From Castellaniella sp047971665 (GTDB taxonomy: Bacteria; Pseudomonadota; Gammaproteobacteria; Burkholderiales; Burkholderiaceae_B), in the NCBI RefSeq assembly GCF_047971665.1, contig NZ_JBKEAA010000015.1, forward strand, positions 1 to 64,000: a DNA stretch of 64,000 nucleotides, given 5' to 3'. The position numbers and the translations under genes are program-made. Position 1 is the stretch's first letter. Each line of letters starts with the position of its first letter. Under the pieces are notes generated by a model, which was not told the DNA's origin, did no database searches, and saw nothing but the letters and a program-made list of their open reading frames with translations. Positions 15,643-23,729 of this stretch are shown here, piece by piece.

Positions 15643-17987
15643 CAGGCGTGGACCTCTGCCGGTTCGGTGCTGGACGGGCCCTGGAAGTCGGGTGCGAAAT
15701 CGTCCACCCCGATCACGCGGTCGCGCAGGGCATTGCGTGCGCGGATGCGATCCAGTTCATCGTCCGACAGGCCGCCGGCCGCATGGACCGCCTCGGCCAT
15801 GTCGCGGACATTGGCGCGAGGGTCGGCGGCGGGCACCCGGCCGGCCTTTTCGAACTCGCGCATGCGGGCCTCGATGGCTTGCGTGTCCAGCACGGCGGCG
15901 AAGGCGGCCTCGATGGCGCCGACGGGCTCGGCTGGATCCTGCGGAACGTAGGTGCCTTGCGTCAGGCGGTCCCGCGCGCCGCCGGGCTGGCTGATCGCGT
16001 CGGCCACGGCCATGGTGAGCTTGTCGGACGGCGCGGAGAATGGCCGGCCCCAGGGGAACAGCAGCACACGCAGCGCCCAGGCCAGGGGGCGGTTGGGGAA
16101 ATTGGCCAGCACGCCTGTGAAAGCCTCCTGCGCGCGGCAGAATCCGTCCTGGATCGCCCAGTGCGCCAGGGGCGCGTCGGCGGCCTGGCAGTCTTCGTCC
16201 TGGTAGCGCTTGAGGGTGGCGGAGATCAGGTACAGCTGCGACAGGATGTCGCCCAGGCGGGCGGAGATGGATTCGCGTCGTTTCAGTGAGCCGCCCAGGG
16301 TCAGCATGGAGACGTCGGCCAGGGTGGCGAACGCGGCCGAACAGCGCGTCAACTGCCGGTAGTAGCGGGCCATTTCGGGGGCGACGGGGGTATCGGGACG
16401 GGCCAGCAGCGCCTGGGTGAAGCCGTGGCCGACGGCCCGCAGCGCGTTGCGTGTGGTGTGGCGCGCATGCCCCCAGAAGGCGCGGTCAAAGTCCAGCAGC
16501 CCCTGTTCGGCATCCGTGGCCTGGGCGGCGCGCATTTCGTCGAGCACATAGGGATGGCAGCGGATCGCGCCCTGGCCGAAGATGATCAGGCTGCGCGTCA
16601 GGATGTTGGCGCCTTCGACCGTGATCCCGACCGGGATCTGTTGATAGGCGCGGCCGAGGAAATTCTGCGGGCCCAGGCAGATGCCCTTGCCGCCGATGAT
16701 GTCCATGCCCTCGTTGACGACGATGCGGCCGCGCTCGGTCACATGGTATTTGACGATGGCCGAAACCACAGCAGGTTTTTCGCCCAGGTCCACCGCGCCT
16801 GCCGTCATGCGGCGGGCCGCCTCCATCAGGTAGGTGTGGCCGCCGATGCGGGCCAGAGCCTCGGCGATGCCCTCGAATTTGTGGATGGGCGTGCGGAACT
16901 GGTCGCGCACCACGGTATAGGCGCCCACGGCGCGCGCGGTGAGCTTGGCCATGCCGGTGTAGGACGAGGGCAGTGAGATCGAGCGCCCCGCCGCCAGGCA
17001 TTCCATCAGCATGCGCCAGCCATGACCGGCCATGGCCGGCCCGCCGATGATGAATTCCAGTGGCATGAACACGTCCTGGCCGCGCGTGGGGCCGTTCATG
17101 AACATGGAGTCCAGCGGGAAGTGGCGGCGGCCGGTTTCCACGCCGGGATGATCAGCCGGCACCAGGGCGCAGGTGATGCCCAGGTCGGGGGCGTCGCCCA
17201 GCAGGCCGTCGGGATCGTACAGGTGGAAGGCCAGCCCCAGGAGGGTGCACACGGGGCCCAGCGTGATGTAGCGCTTGTCCCAGGTGACGCGCATGCCCAG
17301 CACCTCGCGGCCCTGCCATTCGCCCTTGCACACGATGCCATGATCGGGGATGGCGGCGGCGTCCGAACCGGCCCAGGGGCTGGTCAGGGCGAAGGCCGGG
17401 ATGTCCTCGCCGTTGGCCAGGCGCGGCAGATAGTGGTTTTTTTGCTCATCGGTGCCGTAGTGCAGCAGCAGTTCGGCCGGTCCCAGGGAATTGGGCACCA
17501 TGACGGTGACCGACAGCGCCGAGCAGCGGGAGGACAGCTTGGTGACCACGGCCGAGTGCGCCAGCGCCGAAAAGCCCAGTCCGCCGTATTCCTTGGGAAT
17601 GATCATGCCGAAGAATCGGTGCGTCTTGATGTATTCCCAGGCGGCTGGCGGAATGTCCATATCCTGCCGGGTGACCTGCCAGTCGTTCACCATCGCGCAT
17701 ACGGTTTCGACTTCATTGTCCAGGAAAGCCTGTTCGTCCTCGGTCAGGCGTGGCGCCGGGATGGCGTGCAGGGCGCGGGCGCTGGGCCGGCCGCGGAAGA
17801 GCTCGCCCTCCCACCAGACAGTGCCAGCCTCCAGGGCCTCGCGTTCGGTATCGGACATGCGCGGCAGGATGCGGCGAAAGGTCTGGTACAGGGGGCGGCT
17901 GAGGTGCTTGAAGCGCAGGTCGCGGTTGGAGAGCACGAAGGCGGCAGCCGCCAGCACCAGAATGAGCAGGATCAGCAGGAATGTCAT
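15642..17987 (-). CDS. fadE: Acyl-CoA dehydrogenase, large FadE type
   Basis: FadE is the FAD-dependent enzyme of the first beta-oxidation step. The 781-residue product is of the large type seen in E. coli FadE (814), not the usual 380-residue form. An N-terminal hydrophobic segment (residues 1-20) is followed by a domain with RFFGMIIPKEYGGLGFSALA. The substrate-binding part includes FALTSPWAGSDAAAIPDHGI, and further on stand SLPSSYTGMAK and MDIIGGKGICLGPQNFLGRA. Its start overlaps the stop of the TetR gene by four bases (ATGA), so regulator and enzyme are translated from one message. Confidence 0.95.
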   Translation of the reverse strand: MTFLLILLILVLAAAAFVLSNRDLRFKHLSRPLYQTFRRILPRMSDTEREALEAGTVWWEGELFRGRPSARALHAIPAPRLTEDEQAFLDNEVETVCAMVNDWQVTRQDMDIPPAAWEYIKTHRFFGMIIPKEYGGLGFSALAHSAVVTKLSSRCSALSVTVMVPNSLGPAELLLHYGTDEQKNHYLPRLANGEDIPAFALTSPWAGSDAAAIPDHGIVCKGEWQGREVLGMRVTWDKRYITLGPVCTLLGLAFHLYDPDGLLGDAPDLGITCALVPADHPGVETGRRHFPLDSMFMNGPTRGQDVFMPLEFIIGGPAMAGHGWRMLMECLAAGRSISLPSSYTGMAKLTARAVGAYTVVRDQFRTPIHKFEGIAEALARIGGHTYLMEAARRMTAGAVDLGEKPAVVSAIVKYHVTERGRIVVNEGMDIIGGKGICLGPQNFLGRAYQQIPVGITVEGANILTRSLIIFGQGAIRCHPYVLDEMRAAQATDAEQGLLDFDRAFWGHARHTTRNALRAVGHGFTQALLARPDTPVAPEMARYYRQLTRCSAAFATLADVSMLTLGGSLKRRESISARLGDILSQLYLISATLKRYQDEDCQAADAPLAHWAIQDGFCRAQEAFTGVLANFPNRPLAWALRVLLFPWGRPFSAPSDKLTMAVADAISQPGGARDRLTQGTYVPQDPAEPVGAIEAAFAAVLDTQAIEARMREFEKAGRVPAADPRANVRDMAEAVHAAGGLSDDELDRIRARNALRDRVIGVDDFAPDFQGPSSTEPAEVHA

Positions 17988-18661
17988 GGATGGGCTCCCG
18001 GGAGAGAGGCGCCGGCCGTCAGCGGGGCGCGCAGACCGCCCAATAGAAAGGCCATCAGACGGGCAAGCAGAGTCTGGGCATCGATGTCGTTGCCGCCGGG
18101 CAGGTTCAGGACCCGGCTGGAGCTTTCGGCGCCCATGATGGCGTAGGCGGTGGCGCCCAGCATGAAGTGAAAGCGCCAGACGATCTCGGCCTCCGGCACA
18201 CAGGGCAGCGCGGTCAGCAGCGCGCGGGTGAACCGGTGCGCGACGGCCGAGCGCTCAGCGGCGAACAGGGCGCTGATGGCGCCGTTCGGGTCGGACATGG
18301 TGCTGGTTTGCAGCGGCATGAAGGCGCGCCGCTCGGCGCCGGCGCTGCAGGCATGACGCACCAGCGGACCGAAATAGGCCTCGACGATGGCGGAGGGCTT
18401 GAGCGGCTGCCCGCCGGCTTTGGCCTCGAGGTCGTCCAGAATGCTCAGGCGCTCGTCGTTGAGCGCGTCCAGGCGGCGCTGGAACACGGCCTGGACCAGG
18501 GCGTCTTTCGAGCCGAAGTGATAATTCACGGCGGACAGGTTCACCTGCGCGGCCTGAGTGATCTGGCGCATGGACGTGTTGTCGTGACCATACTCGGCGA
18601 ACAGGCGTTCGGCGGCGTCGAGGATGGCATCGCGGGTAAGAATCGAGCGTAAAGTGGCCAT
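17984..18661 (-). CDS. TetR-family regulator of the fatty-acid degradation block
   Basis: The 225-residue product has an N-terminal helix-turn-helix: AILDAAERLFAEYGHDNTSM followed by RQITQAAQVNLSAVNYHFGS. Its variable C-terminal part presumably binds an acyl-CoA or fatty acid. By position it is likely a repressor of the fad genes, similar in role to PsrA or FadR-type TetR proteins. That is inferred. The ATG at 18661 is chosen over a TTG at 18673, which lies inside a palindrome that probably serves as operator. It is the first gene of the minus-strand block. Confidence 0.93.
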   Translation of the reverse strand: MATLRSILTRDAILDAAERLFAEYGHDNTSMRQITQAAQVNLSAVNYHFGSKDALVQAVFQRRLDALNDERLSILDDLEAKAGGQPLKPSAIVEAYFGPLVRHACSAGAERRAFMPLQTSTMSDPNGAISALFAAERSAVAHRFTRALLTALPCVPEAEIVWRFHFMLGATAYAIMGAESSSRVLNLPGGNDIDAQTLLARLMAFLLGGLRAPLTAGASLPGAHP

Positions 18662-18670
18662 GGATTGATT

Positions 18671-18680
18671 CAAACGTTTG
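18671..18680. promoter_or_regulatory. Palindrome at the TetR start, likely operator
   Basis: CAAACGTTTG is a perfect 10-bp palindrome nine bases upstream of the TetR-gene ATG. Half sites of the form CAAAC/GTTTG are also seen in PsrA-type operators, though with a different spacing. Its place fits autorepression. Confidence 0.55.
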
Positions 18681-18838
18681 TTTTAAAAAGATACGCAATC
18701 CGTTGTGGAATGGGTATCGGTGTTAGTCCCTAGACTGGGCCGGGCAGGAGACAGGCCGGCGATCAGGGAGGTTTTTGGGAAACGTGCGGGTCAGGATACA
18801 CTTTCAGGGGTTTGTTCCCATGGCGACAAAGGTGTGCA

Positions 18839-19384
18839 ATGGCTTCCGTGCGACAGCTGCTGGTGATTTCGTCCCTGGTCATCGCCTGTATCCTCGTGGG
18901 CATGCTGGCGGTGGGCGTCAGCCTGATGGAGCGCCGGCTCGATGCGCAGTTGCAGACGGACAGCGAGAATGCCGCTGCCACGCTGGCCTTGCTGATCAGC
19001 GCCCAGCCCGATGCCGCAGCGCGCCGGCGCGTGCTGGATGCGGCTTTCCAGCAGGGGCGTTTCGCCGAACTGGCGCTGAAACCCGACGAGGCCTCCGCGC
19101 CGGACTTCCAGGCCCGTCGGCCCGCGCGGTCCGTGGGTGATGCGCCCGGCTGGTTCGGGGCGCTGGCCGATATCCAGCCGCATCAGGCCGTCAGGCAGGT
19201 GGCCGGCGTGGGCACGCTGCGGCTGACGCTGGGCCTGGAGCCCGCGCGCGATGCACTCTGGTCGCATGTCATGCAATGGACCTGGCTGGCGCTGGGGCTG
19301 GCGGCCTTCTGGATTCTGTTTATCGTCGCCCTGGGGGCCCGGGTGCGGCGTGCGCTGTCCACCGCCGCGTCGCCCCACGATTAA
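18839..19384 (+). CDS. Short membrane protein resembling the LapD/MoxY N-terminal sensor domain
   Basis: The 181-residue product begins MASVRQLLVISSLVIACILV, a membrane segment (about residues 5-26). An extracytoplasmic domain follows with LMERRLDAQLQTDSENAAAT, and a second membrane segment lies at about residues 147-170 (WTWLALGLAAFWILFIVALG). This layout and the pattern RLDAQLQTDSENAAATLALL resemble the periplasmic LapD_MoxY_N domain of c-di-GMP signalling proteins. Here the protein ends about 15 residues after the second membrane segment, with no HAMP, GGDEF or EAL domain. It could be a degraded LapD-like protein or a free sensor/adaptor. Its stop lies 16 bases before the -35 box of the rplN promoter. 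Confidence 0.7.
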   Translation: MASVRQLLVISSLVIACILVGMLAVGVSLMERRLDAQLQTDSENAAATLALLISAQPDAAARRRVLDAAFQQGRFAELALKPDEASAPDFQARRPARSVGDAPGWFGALADIQPHQAVRQVAGVGTLRLTLGLEPARDALWSHVMQWTWLALGLAAFWILFIVALGARVRRALSTAASPHD

Positions 19385-19400
19385 ATTTCTCGAAAAGGGC

Positions 19401-19429
19401 TTGCCATGCCGGCTTGGGCATCCTATAAT
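19401..19429 (+). promoter_or_regulatory. Strong sigma70-type promoter of the spc-alpha operon
   Basis: TTGCCA (19401-19406), a 17-bp spacer and TATAAT (19424-19429) match the consensus at 11 of 12 positions. Transcription would start near 19436 and give a leader of about 200 bases before rplN. I see no other gene in 19385-19639. This promoter makes the rplN-rplQ block independent of the distant S10 part. Confidence 0.85.
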
Positions 19430-19639
19430 GGCGATCTTGCCCTATATGGGTGCGGGTTGGCATGGGTCTGTCGGATGCATGGGAGTCCGCGCCGGGCAAA
19501 GGAAGTTCTCGAATTTCAACCCAGGGCGTACTTGGCGAACCCAAACAGTGAGCCAAGCAGGCCTGACGGGACCAAAACTGGCTGCGTGGCCGGGGATTCA
19601 TGCCCTGGGCTTCGTTGTTAAGTTGGAACAGGAAAAATC

Positions 19640-20008
19640 ATGATCCAAATGCAGACCACGCTGGACGTGGCCGACAATACGGGTGCACGCGCCGTGATGT
19701 GCATCAAGGTGTTGGGCGGCTCCAAGCGCCGTTATGCCGCCATTGGCGACATCATCAAGGTGTCCGTCAAGGAAGCGGCCCCCCGCGGCCGCGTCAAAAA
19801 GGGCGAAATCTACAACGCCGTGGTGGTGCGTACCGCCAAGGGCGTCCGCCGCAAGGACGGCTCGCTGATCCGCTTCGGCGGCAATGCCGCCGTGTTGCTC
19901 AACGCCAAGCTCGAGCCCATCGGCACGCGCATCTTCGGACCGGTCACGCGCGAACTGCGCACCGAAAAGTTCATGAAGATCGTGTCCCTGGCGCCCGAAG
20001 TGCTGTAA
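19640..20008 (+). CDS. rplN: 50S ribosomal protein L14
   Basis: L14 forms intersubunit bridges and is bound by the silencing factor RsfS in other bacteria. The product has 122 residues, near the E. coli length of 123. The start MIQMQTTLDVADNTGARAVM and the core KEAAPRGRVKKGEIYNAVVV are typical. It is the first gene of the spc part and lies about 210 bases after the promoter at 19401-19429. Confidence 0.98.
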   Translation: MIQMQTTLDVADNTGARAVMCIKVLGGSKRRYAAIGDIIKVSVKEAAPRGRVKKGEIYNAVVVRTAKGVRRKDGSLIRFGGNAAVLLNAKLEPIGTRIFGPVTRELRTEKFMKIVSLAPEVL

Positions 20009-20018
20009 GGAGCAGATC

Positions 20019-20339
20019 ATGCAAAACATTCGCAAAGGCGACGAAGTCATCGTGCTGGCCGGTCGCGACCGCAGCCGCCGCGGCACCGTGGTGGCCCGTG
20101 TCGACGACGAGCACGTGCTGGTCGAAGGCATCAACGTCGTGAAAAAGCACGCCCGTGGCAACCCCATGCAGGGGACCCAGGGCGGTATCGTCGACAAGAC
20201 CCTGCCTGTCCACATCTCGAACGTGGCGATCTACAACCCCGAAACCGGCAAGGGCGACCGTGTCGGCGTCAAGGTCGTGGACGGCGCCAAGGTTCGCATT
20301 TTCCGCTCCAACGGCGCTGTCGTTGGCGCGAAGGTATAA
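20019..20339 (+). CDS. rplX: 50S ribosomal protein L24
   Basis: L24 starts 50S assembly by binding the 5' domain of 23S rRNA. The product has 106 residues (E. coli 104). The KOW motif KGDEVIVLAGRDRSRRGTVV and the following INVVKKHARGNPMQGTQGGI are clear. It lies 10 bases after rplN behind AAGGAG. Confidence 0.98.
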   Translation: MQNIRKGDEVIVLAGRDRSRRGTVVARVDDEHVLVEGINVVKKHARGNPMQGTQGGIVDKTLPVHISNVAIYNPETGKGDRVGVKVVDGAKVRIFRSNGAVVGAKV

Positions 20340-20353
20340 GGGGCGCGCACAAA

Positions 20354-20893
20354 ATGGCTCGTTTACAAGATTTCTACCGCTCCAAGGTCGCTGCCGACCT
20401 GCAGGCGAAATTCGGCTACAAGTCGGTCATGGAGGTGCCCCGCATCTCCAAGATCACCCTGAACATGGGTGTGTCCGAGGCGGTCGCTGACAAAAAGGTC
20501 ATCGAGAACGCCGTGGGCGACATGACCAAGATCGCCGGCCAGAAGCCCGTGATCACCAAGACCCGCAAGGCCATCGCCGGTTTCAAGATCCGCGAGGACT
20601 ACCCGATCGGCTGCATGGTCACGTTGCGCGGCCAGCGCATGTACGAATTCCTGGACCGCCTGATCTCGGTCGCGCTGCCTCGCGTGCGTGACTTCCGTGG
20701 CGTATCGGGTCGTGCGTTCGACGGCCGTGGCAACTACAACATCGGTGTGAAAGAACAGATCATCTTCCCGGAAATCGAGTACGACAAGATCGATGCCGTG
20801 CGCGGGATGAACATCAGCATCACCACCACCGCAAAGACCGACGAGGAAGCCAAGGCGCTGTTGAGCGCGTTCAGCTTCCCCTTCCGCAACTAA
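20354..20893 (+). CDS. rplE: 50S ribosomal protein L5
   Basis: L5 binds 5S rRNA and contacts the P-site tRNA. The 179-residue product matches the E. coli length. The core ISKITLNMGVSEAVADKKVI and the region LRGQRMYEFLDRLISVALPR are family marks, as is GNYNIGVKEQIIFPEIEYDK. It is placed between rplX and rpsN as in the standard spc operon. Confidence 0.98.
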   Translation: MARLQDFYRSKVAADLQAKFGYKSVMEVPRISKITLNMGVSEAVADKKVIENAVGDMTKIAGQKPVITKTRKAIAGFKIREDYPIGCMVTLRGQRMYEFLDRLISVALPRVRDFRGVSGRAFDGRGNYNIGVKEQIIFPEIEYDKIDAVRGMNISITTTAKTDEEAKALLSAFSFPFRN

Positions 20894-20902
20894 GGGGCTG
20901 AC

Positions 20903-21208
20903 GTGGCAAAACTTTCCCTCATCAATCGCGACATCAAGCGCGCCAAGCTGGCCGAGAAGTTCGCCGCCAAGCGCGCCGCGCTGAAGGCGATCATCGCCGA
21001 CCAGTCGAAAACCGACGAAGAACGCTATCAGGCTCGCCTGGCACTGCAACAGCTGCCGCGCAACGCCAACCCGACTCGCCAGCGCAAGCGCTGCCTGGTG
21101 ACGGGCCGCCCCCGCGGCGTGTTCAGCAAGTTCGGACTGACGCGTCACAAACTGCGTGAAATGGCCATGCGCGGCGAAGTGCCCGGCATGACCAAGGCAA
21201 GCTGGTAG
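20903..21208 (+). CDS. rpsN: 30S ribosomal protein S14, zinc-free form
   Basis: S14 sits in the 30S head near the A and P sites. The product has 101 residues, the long form. It holds a single cysteine (QRKRCLVTGRPRGVFSKFGL), so it lacks the zinc ribbon of the short form. The start is GTG at 20903, giving MAKLSLINRDIKRAKLAEKF. It lies nine bases after rplE. Confidence 0.97.
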   Translation: MAKLSLINRDIKRAKLAEKFAAKRAALKAIIADQSKTDEERYQARLALQQLPRNANPTRQRKRCLVTGRPRGVFSKFGLTRHKLREMAMRGEVPGMTKASW

Positions 21209-21219
21209 GAGAATCACAC

Positions 21220-21615
21220 ATGAGCATGAGCGATCCCATCGCCGATATGCTGACCCGTGTGCGCAATGCGCAAATGGTCAACAAGATGTCGGTTTCCATG
21301 CCCTCCTCCAAGCTGAAGGCGGCCATTGCCGCTGTGCTGAAGGACGAAGGCTACATCGAGGATTTCCGTATCGGCGGCGAACAAGCCAAGCCCGAGCTGG
21401 AAATCACCCTGAAATACTATGCCGGCCGTCCGGTGATCGAGCGCATCGACCGCGTCTCGCGTCCCGGCCTGCGCATCTACAAGAGCAGCACCACGATCCC
21501 TCAGGTCATGAACGGCCTGGGCGTGGCGATCGTGTCGACTCCCCGTGGCGTCATGACGGACCGCAAGGCCCGCGCCAACGGTGTCGGCGGCGAAGTGCTC
21601 TGCTACGTGGCATAA
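21220..21615 (+). CDS. rpsH: 30S ribosomal protein S8
   Basis: S8 is a primary 16S rRNA binding protein. In E. coli it represses the spc operon at the rplE start. The 131-residue product starts MSMSDPIADMLTRVRNAQMV and ends with the conserved VSTPRGVMTDRKARANGVGG and EVLCYVA. The position between rpsN and rplF is standard. Confidence 0.98.
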   Translation: MSMSDPIADMLTRVRNAQMVNKMSVSMPSSKLKAAIAAVLKDEGYIEDFRIGGEQAKPELEITLKYYAGRPVIERIDRVSRPGLRIYKSSTTIPQVMNGLGVAIVSTPRGVMTDRKARANGVGGEVLCYVA

Positions 21616-21628
21616 GGAGGTTTCAACG

Positions 21629-22162
21629 ATGTCACGTATTGCAAAATACCCCGTCACGCTGCCGAAAGGCGTCGAAGCCACTGTCAGCGCCGGGCAGATC
21701 GTCGTCAAGGGCCCGCTGGGCACCCTGACCCAGTCCCTGGACGGCAACGTCCGGGTTTCCCAGGAAGATGGCCAGCTCACCTTTGCCGTCGCCAATGACT
21801 CCCGTCAGGCCAGCGCCATGTCGGGAACCGTGCGCGCCCTGGTGAACAACATGGTCACGGGCGTCAGCACCGGCTTCGAGCGCCGCCTGACTCTGGTCGG
21901 CGTGGGTTTCCGCGCCCAGGTCCAGGGCAAGGCGCTGAAGCTGCAGCTTGGCTACTCGCACGACATCCTGCACGACATCCCCGACGGGATCAAGATCGAG
22001 TGCCCCTCGCAGACCGAAGTCGTGGTCAAGGGCACCAACAAGCAGGTCGTCGGTCAGGTCGCCGCCGAAATCCGCGCCTATCGCGAACCCGAGCCCTACA
22101 AGGGCAAGGGCGTGCGCTATGCGGACGAACGCGTGATCCTGAAAGAGACCAAGAAGAAATAA
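21629..22162 (+). CDS. rplF: 50S ribosomal protein L6
   Basis: L6 lies near the factor-binding site of the 50S subunit. The product has 177 residues, the E. coli length. The start at 21629 follows a full AAGGAGG ribosome binding site; an in-frame start at 21581 lies inside rpsH. The start MSRIAKYPVTLPKGVEATVS and the C-terminal REPEPYKGKGVRYADERVIL are typical. Confidence 0.98.
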   Translation: MSRIAKYPVTLPKGVEATVSAGQIVVKGPLGTLTQSLDGNVRVSQEDGQLTFAVANDSRQASAMSGTVRALVNNMVTGVSTGFERRLTLVGVGFRAQVQGKALKLQLGYSHDILHDIPDGIKIECPSQTEVVVKGTNKQVVGQVAAEIRAYREPEPYKGKGVRYADERVILKETKKK

Positions 22163-22183
22163 GCGCGCAGGCAAGGACGAATC

Positions 22184-22549
22184 ATGGACAAGAAAACTTC
22201 CCGTTTGCGTCGTGCCGCGGCCACCCGCCGCAAGATTCACGAACTGCGTGTGCATCGCCTGGCGGTGCATCGCACGAATCTGCACATCTACGCCAACATC
22301 ATTTCGCCGGAAGGCGATCGTGTGCTCGTCAGCGTTTCGACGCTCGAGCCCGAAGTCCGCAAGGAACTCGCCAGCCAGCAGGTCAACGGAGGCAATGCCG
22401 CCGCCGCCAGCCTGGTCGGCAAGCGCGTGGCCGAGAAGGCCAAGGCTGCCGGCATCGAACTCGTCGCTTTCGACCGTTCGGGCTTCCGTTACCATGGCCG
22501 CGTCAAGGCGCTGGCCGAAGCCGCGCGTGAAGCCGGCTTGAAGTTCTAA
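22184..22549 (+). CDS. rplR: 50S ribosomal protein L18
   Basis: L18 binds 5S rRNA with L5 and L25. The product has 121 residues (E. coli 117). The start MDKKTSRLRRAAATRRKIHE is typical, as is the C-terminal FDRSGFRYHGRVKALAEAAR. It lies 21 bases after rplF and nine before rpsE. Confidence 0.98.
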   Translation: MDKKTSRLRRAAATRRKIHELRVHRLAVHRTNLHIYANIISPEGDRVLVSVSTLEPEVRKELASQQVNGGNAAAASLVGKRVAEKAKAAGIELVAFDRSGFRYHGRVKALAEAAREAGLKF

Positions 22550-22558
22550 GGGAATCAC

Positions 22559-23080
22559 ATGGCTAAAGCACAAGGCAAGCACGCCCCGGAGCAGGAACGC
22601 GACGATGGCATGCGTGAAAAAATGATCGCGGTCAACCGCGTCAGCAAGGTCGTCAAGGGCGGCCGCACGATGAGCTTCGCTGCGCTGACCGTGGTCGGCG
22701 ACGGCGACGGCCGGATCGGCATGGGCAAGGGCAAGGCCCGCGAAGTGCCCGTCGCCGTCCAGAAGGCCATGGAACAGGCCCGTCGCGGCCTGCTCAAGGT
22801 GGCCCTGAAAAACGGCACGCTGCACCACACCGTGGTCGGCAAGCACGGCGCCTCGACGGTGCTGATCTCGCCCGCCGCCGAAGGGACCGGCGTGATCGCC
22901 GGCGGCCCGATGCGCGCGATCTTCGAAGTGATGGGCGTGCGCAACGTCGTGGCCAAGAGCCTCGGTTCGAGCAACCCGTACAACATGGTCCGAGCGACCC
23001 TCAACGGCCTGCGCGCCTGCTCTACGCCTGCTGAAATCGCGGCCAAGCGCGGCAAGACCGTCGAGGAAATCCTGGGGTAA
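22559..23080 (+). CDS. rpsE: 30S ribosomal protein S5
   Basis: S5 helps to set decoding accuracy and forms part of the mRNA entry channel. The product has 173 residues (E. coli 167). The double-stranded RNA binding part EKMIAVNRVSKVVKGGRTMS and the loop GDGDGRIGMGKGKAREVPVA are present. The loop KVVKGGR, where spectinomycin-resistance changes map in other bacteria, looks normal. Confidence 0.98.
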   Translation: MAKAQGKHAPEQERDDGMREKMIAVNRVSKVVKGGRTMSFAALTVVGDGDGRIGMGKGKAREVPVAVQKAMEQARRGLLKVALKNGTLHHTVVGKHGASTVLISPAAEGTGVIAGGPMRAIFEVMGVRNVVAKSLGSSNPYNMVRATLNGLRACSTPAEIAAKRGKTVEEILG

Positions 23081-23083
23081 GAC

Positions 23084-23269
23084 ATGGCACAGAAGCAAAT
23101 CAAAGTCACGCTCGTGCGCTCCGTCATCGGCACGCACAAGTCCCACCGCGCCACGGTGCGCGGCCTGGGTCTGGGCAAGGTCAACAGCAGCCGGGTCCTG
23201 GTCGATACCCCCGAGGTGCGTGGGATGATCCGCAAGGTGGATTATCTGGTCACCGTCTCGGAAGCCTAA
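23084..23269 (+). CDS. rpmD: 50S ribosomal protein L30
   Basis: L30 is a small peripheral 50S protein. The 61-residue product has the typical middle VRSVIGTHKSHRATVRGLGL and the end PEVRGMIRKVDYLVTV. It lies three bases after rpsE and ten before rplO. Confidence 0.97.
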   Translation: MAQKQIKVTLVRSVIGTHKSHRATVRGLGLGKVNSSRVLVDTPEVRGMIRKVDYLVTVSEA

Positions 23270-23279
23270 AGGAATTCAG

Positions 23280-23720
23280 ATGTCTGTCACTCAACTGAAC
23301 ACGCTCGCTCCCGCCGAAGGCGCCAAGCGTCCCCGTCGTCGCGTCGGCCGGGGTATTGGTTCCGGCCTGGGCAAGACCGCCGGTCGCGGCCACAAGGGCC
23401 AGAAGTCCCGCGCGGGTGGTTTCCACAAAGTCGGTTTCGAAGGCGGCCAGATGCCGCTGCAACGCCGTCTGCCCAAGCGCGGTTTCACGCCGTTGGGCCG
23501 CCATCTGTTCGCCGAAATCCGTCTGTCGGATCTCCAGGCGCTGCCGGTCGAAGACATCGACCTGCAGGTCCTGAAGGCCGCCGGTCTGGTGGGCGAACTG
23601 GTCCGCACCGTCAAGGTCATCAAGACTGGCGAACTGTCCCGCAAGGTCACGCTGCGCGGCATCAATGCGACGGCCGGCGCTCGCGCCGCGATCGAAGCGG
23701 CCGGCGGTTCGCTGGCGTAA
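23280..23720 (+). CDS. rplO: 50S ribosomal protein L15
   Basis: L15 is a late-assembly 50S protein. The product has 146 residues (E. coli 144). The glycine- and arginine-rich N-terminal arm RRRVGRGIGSGLGKTAGRGH is typical. So is GFEGGQMPLQRRLPKRGFTP. It is followed by secY after nine bases. Confidence 0.98.
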   Translation: MSVTQLNTLAPAEGAKRPRRRVGRGIGSGLGKTAGRGHKGQKSRAGGFHKVGFEGGQMPLQRRLPKRGFTPLGRHLFAEIRLSDLQALPVEDIDLQVLKAAGLVGELVRTVKVIKTGELSRKVTLRGINATAGARAAIEAAGGSLA

Positions 23721-23729
23721 GGGGCGGCA

